The notes under the pieces: model-generated
Seen by the model: only the letters and a program-made list of their open reading frames with translations
What the model was told of the DNA's origin: nothing
Database searches by the model: none
From: Unio delphinus
Taxonomy: Eukaryota; Mollusca; Bivalvia; Unionida; Unionidae
Direction of reading: 5' to 3'
NCBI GenBank assembly: GCA_029339505.1
Contig: JAQISU010000179.1
Location: forward strand, 16,554,001-16,618,000
DNA: 64,000 nt
Made by a program: the position numbers and the translations under genes
Shown: in pieces, positions 54,722 through 61,505 of the stretch
How the letters are laid out: each line of letters begins with the position of its first letter
Position numbering within the stretch: position 1 is the stretch's first letter

Positions 54722-55126
54722 CTATTGTTTGTCTAATTCATTGTTTGGTTTAATGATAAATCTTTCGATGTAGTCTTGAGGAGTTCTTATGATTTTATCC
54801 TTGATACTGACTTTGTTAGCGTCAAGAATACTGACTTTGTCAGCGTCAAGAATACTGACTTTGTCAGCGTCAGGGTCATAATTTCTGATTGATTGTCCAT
54901 TTTTTATTCTTTTATCATCATATCGCTTCAACTCCCTGTATCGCTTACCACCGCAATTTAGACACAACTGAGATTTTCCCCTGACCCCAACTCCACATAG
55001 AATACAGGGTAACGGACCAAGGCTTCCACGACGATAGCTTTGCATATGATACCCACAAAACTCATTTCTGCATGATTTGTTACACGGGGTTATTGATCCA
55101 ATCATAAGCCACTTGCAGTGATTCAT
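54722..55126 (-). CDS. zinc-binding protein with heptad-like repeat, 134 aa (copy B)
   Basis: Two likely zinc sites: C15, C19, C24, H27 and the zinc-ribbon pairs C41-x2-C44 and C55-x2-C58. A lysine/arginine-rich stretch follows, then three copies of DADKVSIL (a 24-bp DNA tandem at about 54804-54871). The start was chosen at ATG 55126 (MNHCKWLMIG), although ATG 55144 is also in frame and would overlap the TATA region. It diverges from the polymerase gene. A regulatory or DNA-binding role is possible but not shown. Confidence 0.6.
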   Translation of the reverse strand: MNHCKWLMIGSITPCNKSCRNEFCGYHMQSYRRGSLGPLPCILCGVGVRGKSQLCLNCGGKRYRELKRYDDKRIKNGQSIRNYDPDADKVSILDADKVSILDANKVSIKDKIIRTPQDYIERFIIKPNNELDKQ

Positions 55127-55168
55127 TATATAAAAATCTTTCATTTAAATGCTTGTTTTAATTATAGC
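55127..55168. promoter_or_regulatory. divergent promoter region for zinc protein and polymerase
   Basis: The 42 bases between the two outward-facing ATGs contain TATATAAAA at about 55127-55135, which can serve the polymerase gene, and are otherwise AT-rich. Confidence 0.4.
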
Positions 55169-58100
55169 ATGAGGGAATTAAGGAGAACGCCTTCGAAAAA
55201 TGCTGATAAGGAGTTTAAGAGATTATTAAAAATCAATCCTAGATTTAATCTCGATAGACCCAAAAAACGTCCAATAGACGGAAACATGAAAGAGTTTAAG
55301 AGATTATTAAAAATCAATCCTAGATTTAATCTCGATAAACCCAAAAAACGTAACAAACGTCCAAGAGACGGAAACATGAAAGAGTTTAAGAGATTATTAA
55401 AAATTAGTCCTAAATTTAATATCGATAGACCCAAAAAACGTAACAAACGTCCAAGAGACGGAAACATGAAAGAGTTTAAGAGATTATTGAAAATCAATCC
55501 TAAATTTAATCTCGATAAACCAAAAAAACGTAACAAAATTAATCCTAAATTTAATCTCGATAGACCCAAAAAACGTCCAAGAGACGGAAACATGAAAGAG
55601 TTTAAGAGATTATTAAAAATTAGTCCTAAATTTAATCTCGATAAACCAAAAAAAACGTCCAAGAGAGATTACCCCTGGAAAGATGCTCAATTCAATCTCG
55701 ATATAGTTTCTAATACACCAAAGAATACAATTCTTGATAAAGCCATGATTAGTAAAATCAGAGACTGTTTTAATGAATTCAAGCGTGATGGAGCATCTTA
55801 TTGTTGGTCAACATTTCGAATTGATGGTGTTGTTGACGCTACCATGAATGATGAAAAAGCAGCAGTGATAATTTCACGTGTTGGGGAAAAACGGCATTTT
55901 TTCCGAATCAAATTCATTATCGAAGTCGATGGCAAATGGATTATTAGGGATAAATTTGAACCAATCCTCAAGAATAAAAAAGCTGTCATTGTGAGTAGAG
56001 ATTCCAAACCAGGAATTCTAACCGGAATCGATAAGCCATACTACGAAAGATCTTATCCCGTAACAGCAATGGTTTATGGGATATATCCGCTAAATGATAA
56101 ACCCGATATCGCAAAACTAGCTCCTATGAAATATTCTAGTTCACTGAATTGTGTAGCAGAACGAATAATAGAACACTTCACAAATGCATCCCGAGGAAAT
56201 AAACTAACTGATCTGCGACGTAGGAAAATAACCGAGTGGGAACTGACAGTGAAACAGCATGGTGCAAAGATTTCTGATATAGCTAAATTAGAAGCATCAT
56301 TAAAATTCCCAATATCAGTAACAACAATAACCGGAGAAGTATTATACGAACCGAAATATCAATCACGAGGAGCCCCAATACAGATTATTGATCATAACAA
56401 ACACGCGTGGACACCTGCGGTAACAATATTTCCACGAGATAGAACCATGAAATATATCCCTAAGGAGTTCGTCGGGGATGTTTTCTATGAAGAGAGATTA
56501 TTTGATGCTATTCATGCGTTGTGTAAAGATGATCCTGTGTCAGTGTGGTTACTTAGAAGTGATGAAGAATTCGATCAATTTGTAAAACCAAATGGTGAAT
56601 TATATCGCATTGAAGAATTAGATAACAGAATGAGAAAAATCGCTAGTGATTTTTCACCGGAGAATTCCCATGAAAAACTACTCACGGATAGTTTTACTAT
56701 TCCATCAGTGGTAGCTCACTTCGCAAGAGAAAAAAACTCATGGCGTCCAACACGAAGTGATTTTCTCGAGGATGTTAAATTGAGTTGCGTCGAATTTGGT
56801 CATGGAGGACTGTGGAATACGAAATACTCACGTGATGGTATGATTTCAATTGATATAGCCGCGTGTTATCCCGGAAGTTTTCTCGGATATGGGGAATGCG
56901 CCGAGTACTTCAAACGATTTGGACACCCCACGCATGAAATGACTCGTGTTGCGATTAATGGACTATTGCCTGATTTTGATTTAACCGGATTCGCTCGTGT
57001 GATATCATTTGAATTAGCTACAGGGTTACATCCGTGTAGTTATGTTTGGCTCGGTAGACACCTATCTGAAAAACACTGGATGCCAATAGTGCTATTGAGA
57101 TATATGATTGATTGTGGTATGCTAATATCGTTGATTGTTTCCGAGGCTATTATATGCTATCGAGCTCAGAAAGAAGTTTGGCTACCACAACCCGATCTAG
57201 ATAGAATAATCAACGAACTACGAAAACAGTTTCCAGATTTCAGTGAAGAAGAAATCATAAATTGGTCTAAGAAGTTATTTGAAATTAAAAAAGAACAAGC
57301 AAAAGATCTCGGAAGAAGAATAATCGGTAAATTTACCCAGGGTGGACGATACGATAACGCAAAATACTCTTCGCGGTTGATCATAGACGTCGCTGAATAC
57401 GATTTTATTGTAGCGGATTTAATGAAACAGGGAAAACTTGTATCCCGTAAGGATGCTTTTCTATCGAATGGTGAGAAATTAGGTACGGTTGTTACCTACT
57501 GTGATGGATATAATTCCCAGTACACACACTTAAGAAGTTCAATGCTAGCCTATGCTTGCATTAATCTATTTTCGATGATAAATAGATTTCCTAATACCGC
57601 GGTTAGAGTGGCCACTGATTCGATGTATATACACAATAAGTACAAATCAGCTGTAGCGGCATTCACAGATCCCGAAGAAAATTGGGGGCGTTGGCGATTT
57701 AAAAAAGAGATGCTACATGAGTATTGTGAATCCGCAGACGTTGCCATGGATGATAAATATCTTTGTTGTAACCGTATTGAAATTCAATCAGAACTTTCTA
57801 ATGCACCACCGGTATCTGATCCAGTATGTAGATATAAGACAGTTTATTTAAACGGTTGTGGTGGGTCAGGAAAGACAACTCGTGCAATTGAATTATTTCG
57901 TCGTGGAAACGCTAGCGTTTCTAACATGATTGTTCTAACACCGACTCACAGACTCGCCAGAGAGATGATACAACGAGGGGTAAATGCTTGCACTTATCAC
58001 AGTTTTTTTCGATGGAAAGGTGACAAATGGACTCCTGATCGAATGGGTGATAAATTCATTCCTGAAATCATAATCTGGGATGAAATATGCACAGTGTCAT

Positions 58101-58897
58101 TAGATGTATTAAAAACATTTCTTGAGTGGTTGTTAAACAAAAACACAAAAGTCGTCATGTGCGGGGATCACGGCCAACCACCACCATTTGTCGGTGCATC
58201 TCCACATGAATGGCTAAAGGGTTTTGTAGACTACTATGAAGAAATCACCACTGATTATAGATCACTTGATAAACGATTACGCGAGTTCAAAGCGCTAATT
58301 AGATTACAACCGGATAGAATCCAATGCGGAATAGCGCGTGAAGTGATTTCAGAAACCCCAATGAATGATTTCTGGGAAGCGTGGAGACCAAACGATTTGA
58401 TCATTGCAAGTAGAAAAATAGTCAGGGATACACTTCAGATGAAGTTATTTGAATTGCATAAAGAAAAATTTGCAACGCTTCCAGTACCCCTTTGTTATAG
58501 GCCATCGGATACACGAAAACAAAACATTGAAGTTGATATTCCAGGACAGAGTGAAAAACAAATTCTCGTATTAAATGATATTGTGCTGGTTGATATCAAT
58601 GTCGTTGAAGATGCATTGCGTGCTAATAAATCCCCGTGGACGCTAGGATACGCAGCAACAATACACTCTTCACAGGGATTGACTATATCGAATACAATTG
58701 TTTGGATGGTGGATAATCACATCGAATGGTCAAATTTAGTCTATCTCGCAGTATCCAGAGTACGAAACATAAATCAACTTCGAAGAGTTGTTTTCGATGA
58801 TAATGACACAACAATAAGTGATATTGATGTTAGCATCATTAATAAAAAAACTCTCCAGTTACAAACAACAGGACAAAAAAAAACAACGAGAATTTGA
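55169..58897 (+). CDS. family B DNA polymerase fused to SF1 helicase, 1242 aa
   Basis: ATG 55169 is preferred. Residues about 10-170 are five basic tandem repeats (EFKRLLKINPKFNLDxPKKR). A polymerase domain follows with motif A at D562 (IDIAACYPG), a motif B-like GKFTQGGRY, and motif C at D817 (VATDSMYI, with Ala in place of the first Asp of the usual DTDS). The C-terminal half is a helicase: Walker A GCGGSGKTT (896-904), Walker B IIIWDEI (D971-E972) and the late motif AATIHSSQGLT around 1160-1175. I could not place the three exonuclease motifs with confidence. The fusion would link unwinding and synthesis. A palindrome (57907-57920) lies in codons right after Walker A. An HNH domain follows in another frame (58827-59099). 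Confidence 0.9.
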   Translation: MRELRRTPSKNADKEFKRLLKINPRFNLDRPKKRPIDGNMKEFKRLLKINPRFNLDKPKKRNKRPRDGNMKEFKRLLKISPKFNIDRPKKRNKRPRDGNMKEFKRLLKINPKFNLDKPKKRNKINPKFNLDRPKKRPRDGNMKEFKRLLKISPKFNLDKPKKTSKRDYPWKDAQFNLDIVSNTPKNTILDKAMISKIRDCFNEFKRDGASYCWSTFRIDGVVDATMNDEKAAVIISRVGEKRHFFRIKFIIEVDGKWIIRDKFEPILKNKKAVIVSRDSKPGILTGIDKPYYERSYPVTAMVYGIYPLNDKPDIAKLAPMKYSSSLNCVAERIIEHFTNASRGNKLTDLRRRKITEWELTVKQHGAKISDIAKLEASLKFPISVTTITGEVLYEPKYQSRGAPIQIIDHNKHAWTPAVTIFPRDRTMKYIPKEFVGDVFYEERLFDAIHALCKDDPVSVWLLRSDEEFDQFVKPNGELYRIEELDNRMRKIASDFSPENSHEKLLTDSFTIPSVVAHFAREKNSWRPTRSDFLEDVKLSCVEFGHGGLWNTKYSRDGMISIDIAACYPGSFLGYGECAEYFKRFGHPTHEMTRVAINGLLPDFDLTGFARVISFELATGLHPCSYVWLGRHLSEKHWMPIVLLRYMIDCGMLISLIVSEAIICYRAQKEVWLPQPDLDRIINELRKQFPDFSEEEIINWSKKLFEIKKEQAKDLGRRIIGKFTQGGRYDNAKYSSRLIIDVAEYDFIVADLMKQGKLVSRKDAFLSNGEKLGTVVTYCDGYNSQYTHLRSSMLAYACINLFSMINRFPNTAVRVATDSMYIHNKYKSAVAAFTDPEENWGRWRFKKEMLHEYCESADVAMDDKYLCCNRIEIQSELSNAPPVSDPVCRYKTVYLNGCGGSGKTTRAIELFRRGNASVSNMIVLTPTHRLAREMIQRGVNACTYHSFFRWKGDKWTPDRMGDKFIPEIIIWDEICTVSLDVLKTFLEWLLNKNTKVVMCGDHGQPPPFVGASPHEWLKGFVDYYEEITTDYRSLDKRLREFKALIRLQPDRIQCGIAREVISETPMNDFWEAWRPNDLIIASRKIVRDTLQMKLFELHKEKFATLPVPLCYRPSDTRKQNIEVDIPGQSEKQILVLNDIVLVDINVVEDALRANKSPWTLGYAATIHSSQGLTISNTIVWMVDNHIEWSNLVYLAVSRVRNINQLRRVVFDDNDTTISDIDVSIINKKTLQLQTTGQKKTTRI
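55195..55670 (+). repeat. tandem coding repeat in the polymerase N-terminus
   Basis: About five units of 57-105 bp beginning AAAGAGTTTAAGAGATTATT encode the basic repeats. Unit length varies, which suggests expansion and contraction by slippage or unequal exchange. Confidence 0.9.
57907..57920. repeat. palindrome AAACGCTAGCGTTT inside the polymerase-helicase gene
   Basis: The same 14-bp palindrome as the intergenic copies at 1764, 6354 and 52503. Here it encodes Asn-Ala-Ser-Val just after the Walker A loop helix. Confidence 0.65.
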
Positions 58898-59099
58898 TAT
58901 TGATGCTGAACTAATAATCACTTTGAAGAAACAACAGAATAATCACTGCGCGAGTTGCAATTGTATAATGCGTTGGCAGTATTCGGATAAGGATCCTCGC
59001 CAATTCACCGTAGACAGAAAAAATAACAATCTCGGTCATGTCAGAAATAATGTGATGTTGACTTGTCTTGAGTGCAATAGACGCAACGGTGCTAGTTAA
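58827..59099 (+). pseudogene. HNH domain, out of frame with the polymerase-helicase
   Basis: The frame encodes C-x2-C (CASCNC), then FTVDRKNN and GHVRNNV, then C-x2-C (CLECN), a zinc-bound HNH nuclease fold. In related animal and fungal Polinton-type proteins, as I recall them, this domain continues directly from the helicase. Here it lies in the +2 frame from a seven-A run at 58844-58850. The simplest reading is a one-base change in that run; a free-standing gene from ATG 58827 or ribosomal frameshifting are alternatives. Confidence 0.65.
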
Positions 59100-60036
59100 G
59101 ACCATGCGGTGGCAATTGAGTATCCTCGGGAATCACTTGTAGTTGTTGTCGAGTAAATCCCCGCTGAGGGGCAGTTGAATCCAGTTTATAGACTGGAGGT
59201 CTACCAGTTGATCGTGTTATACTAGATATCTTATGCGTAGTGACGCTCCAAATAGGATCAGTAGCCCTTTTTCTACCCCCTTCAAGCTCTCCTGGTTCGT
59301 ATAAGTACCTCACAATGACACTACTACCAAGAATTGGTTCTTTGAAATCTTTTTGTGGTTGTACGGGTATTGACTTCTTTTTAATCGCGTTGATAGGTTT
59401 CATGTTGATTGTTCTAGTAATCTCGTTATTCAGTGCAGAAATCACAGATGGTAATCTTTTAACCCATTCACTGGATCGCTTTTCTTGAATGAATTCTTTT
59501 GCGTATTGATATCCAAATAACCGCTCAGCAATCGTCCGATTAAATCGTTCTACAATGGCCTGATCGCGATGTAGCGCAGTATGCCCTCGTCGTATAGTGA
59601 CGTTATGATGTTTCATTGTAGATAACACTGCACCCTGAAATTCCTTGCCAGGATCAACCTGCAATAGATTTGGCCAGTGCAGAGGACCTCGTCGATAAAT
59701 CCTTTCAAATGCAGAAGCGACTTCAGTGGCTGATTTTGTTTTTAACGGTTCTGCTTCTTTGTATCGACTTGCAATATCAACTACGGTTAACGCATATTTG
59801 TAACCACGATCATGTGGCAGAAATAATATATCAGCCTGATGAACTTCATTAGGAGCGGTCACATCAAAATGCGAGAATTGAATTTGTTTAGGCGGTGGTA
59901 GATAAATTTGCCATAGTGCCTGTTTGGATAACCAATTAGCCGCAGTGGTTTTTTTCACTTTTGCAGCACTAGCGAGTTTATGGACTGCTGATTTACCCCT
60001 CCAGTATCCTCTTGGGGAATAATAAATTGATTCCAT
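59092..60036 (-). CDS. Polinton integrase (rve/DDE), 314 aa
   Basis: Starts at ATG 60036. An N-terminal helix-turn-helix-like stretch (GKSAVHKLASAAKVKKTTAA, then WLSKQALWQI) precedes the rve core with D69 (HQADILFL), D128 (LQVDPGKEF) and E163 (AIVERFNRTI), 34 residues between the last two. The C-terminal part (about 225-305) looks chromo/SH3-like and ends PVYKLDS...GFTRQQL. It would insert the element and create the 5-bp duplication. It ends within a few bases of the HNH stop on the opposite strand. Intact. It resembles the integrase-like protein annotated as transposon-derived F54H12.3 in nematodes. Confidence 0.93.
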   Translation of the reverse strand: MESIYYSPRGYWRGKSAVHKLASAAKVKKTTAANWLSKQALWQIYLPPPKQIQFSHFDVTAPNEVHQADILFLPHDRGYKYALTVVDIASRYKEAEPLKTKSATEVASAFERIYRRGPLHWPNLLQVDPGKEFQGAVLSTMKHHNVTIRRGHTALHRDQAIVERFNRTIAERLFGYQYAKEFIQEKRSSEWVKRLPSVISALNNEITRTINMKPINAIKKKSIPVQPQKDFKEPILGSSVIVRYLYEPGELEGGRKRATDPIWSVTTHKISSITRSTGRPPVYKLDSTAPQRGFTRQQLQVIPEDTQLPPHGLN

Positions 60037-60040
60037 ATTA

Positions 60041-60376
60041 TTAATTACCAGCACCTAACATCAATTTACTTTTCATAGCCGATTTTATCAAAAATGAAGA
60101 CAATTTTTCTTTGAAGGATTTATCAGGAATAGCATTTAACGCATGAATTAATTTCACATCCGCGAGATGTCTGTGTTGCAGATTGCTGCTTTTATAAGCA
60201 ACATCATGAAGGTGACAGGCCTTATCAATGGCGTTTATTGGTTCTTCACCGGGGTTGGGTTGATTTTGATTATTGAGTCTGATATCAAGTCTGGTTCCCG
60301 GTCCACAGTAGCTATATCCTGGAAGGTGCTTTTCTCCGGGGTACTTTGCCCATGGGGTTCCAGGGAGCTTTGCCAA
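60041..60376 (-). pseudogene. phospholipase A2-like domain (C-terminal part of a Zn-ribbon/PLA2 gene)
   Basis: The frame has the parvovirus-type PLA2 signature: calcium loop YCGPGT (residues 23-28) and catalytic HDVAY (57-61) preceded by Cys54. Such domains help virions leave endosomes (known for parvovirus VP1). The preceding sequence (KLPGTPWAKYPGE) normally continues from a zinc ribbon in related Polintons, as I recall them. Here the ribbon (60390-60557) is in another frame because of an eight-A run at 60401-60408. Whether the PLA2 part is made separately is unknown. Confidence 0.75.
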
Positions 60377-60389
60377 TTTGGCTGCGATA

Positions 60390-60557
60390 TCACCTCCTCG
60401 TTTTTTTTAAATCAGATCTCATAGACACAAATCTAAATTTCTTTGTACCACATTGCACGCATTTACCAGAAAGCGCTGATCGGTTATTTTTAGTTGTAAC
60501 CGTCGTCACATCATCTGTGCCAGTACGCGTTTTACACTTCACACAATATAGATCCAT
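60390..60557 (-). pseudogene. zinc ribbon, N-terminal part of the PLA2 gene, 55 codons
   Basis: From ATG 60557 the frame encodes MDLYCVKCKT (C5, C8) and GKCVQCGTKKFRFVS (C33, C36), a zinc ribbon also seen in many animal Polinton proteins. It runs out of frame at the poly-A run 60401-60408 (plus-strand T), short of the PLA2 domain. It is divergent from the ATPase gene, five bases away. Confidence 0.65.
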
Positions 60558-60562
60558 AATTT

Positions 60563-61234
60563 ATGTATAGAAATATGGATATAATTGATTTTTCAGCGAC
60601 TAAAACAAGAGAACCAATTAAGCATCATGCAGCGCTACCAAACTCTATCCGGATGATTATAATCGGGCCATCTGGATCCGGTAAAACGCAATTGTTGCTC
60701 AATTTAATAATGAGATGGATGAAGTGGGATAAGTTGTATTTAATTGCCCCTAGCGTAGATGATCAACGATGTTATGAAGTGTTAAAGGATTTTAACGAGA
60801 ATGCATCAGAAATTAAGGGTGAGAACGCCATTGATTTTATAACCGATATCGTTGAAGCACCGAGTATTGATGATATTGATGGAGATATTAACAATTTAGT
60901 CATATACGACGATATAATGTTGGATAAAAAAAAAAATCCTGCTAGAATATTTTCCCGTGGGCGTCACAAAAACACTGACGTGATATATGTCACTCAACGC
61001 TACACTCAAGTTCCAAAAGTCATCAGAGATAACTGCAATATTCTTTCTGTATTCAACGGAGTTGATACTCATACTCTTAGAAATATTTGGCAGACATGGT
61101 GCTCTGATATGGACTTCAATCAATTTCGAGATTTCTTTAGTCATGCTCAGTCGACTCCGCACGGATTCGCAACAATAAATCTACATGATCCTCGGACACG
61201 ATATCGTATCGGACTGGATCAAATATTCGGTTGA
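60563..61234 (+). CDS. A32-like genome-packaging ATPase, 223 aa
   Basis: Walker A GPSGSGKT (35-42), Walker B LVIYDD (112-117) and the following ARIFSRGRHKNTDVIYVTQR region are those of the FtsK-HerA/A32 packaging ATPases of Polintons, adintoviruses and virophages. Such ATPases drive DNA into the preformed capsid. ATG 60563 and ATG 60575 (MDIIDFS) are both possible; the second matches the usual N-terminus. The stop lies about 20 bases from the right TIR. Intact. Confidence 0.93.
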   Translation: MYRNMDIIDFSATKTREPIKHHAALPNSIRMIIIGPSGSGKTQLLLNLIMRWMKWDKLYLIAPSVDDQRCYEVLKDFNENASEIKGENAIDFITDIVEAPSIDDIDGDINNLVIYDDIMLDKKKNPARIFSRGRHKNTDVIYVTQRYTQVPKVIRDNCNILSVFNGVDTHTLRNIWQTWCSDMDFNQFRDFFSHAQSTPHGFATINLHDPRTRYRIGLDQIFG

Positions 61235-61254
61235 AATCGTAAAAGAATTATTAA

Positions 61255-61500
61255 CCCAGAACTGAAAACTTTAGCAGCAGAGAGGGTGGATGACCACATC
61301 GTTGCGAGCAAAATTGATTAAAAAATCGTAAAATCTCCGTTTTTGCAAAAATGGAGACTTTTTTTTTGGTTAAATGAGATTTGTTGGAAACCTGATATTT
61401 TGTTCGAAAACGTTATCTATAGGCCATATTTTGTTCGAAAACGTGATCTGGAAGCCTTATTTTTGCTTGAAAACGTGGTCTGTTCGCCCTCTCTGCTGCT
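61255..61500 (-). repeat. right terminal inverted repeat of copy B, 246 bp
   Basis: Inverse of 45966-46211. The inner AGCAGCAGAGAGGGTG is at 61273-61288 and the element ends CTCTCTGCTGCT at 61500. Three degenerate units with CGAAAACGT-type cores lie at about 61395-61480. Confidence 0.95.
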
Positions 61501-61505
61501 GTACG
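61501..61505. repeat. target-site duplication GTACG, right copy
   Basis: Identical to 45961-45965. The gag reading frame continues in phase from here. Confidence 0.85.

Larger units (their letters stand above)
45966..61500. mobile_element. complete Polinton/Maverick-type endogenous virus, copy B (15,535 bp)
   Basis: It has 246-bp inverted termini, a 5-bp target duplication and the full gene set: penton-like, membrane protein, fibre-like, protease, pX-like, MCP, pVI-like, a 329-aa-type protein, 133-aa protein, HNH endonuclease and Zn protein on minus; PolB-helicase on +; integrase and Zn-ribbon/PLA2 on minus; ATPase on +. The protease, pX-like, PLA2 and polymerase/HNH loci show single-base shifts at homopolymers, and the 329-aa homologue has a TGA, so it is likely defective. 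Confidence 0.95.

Noticed and set aside
55162..55662. 166-codon minus-strand frame opposite the polymerase N-terminus
   Set aside because: Antisense shadow of the basic tandem repeats; it has a repeated Leu/Phe pattern caused by the coding repeats.
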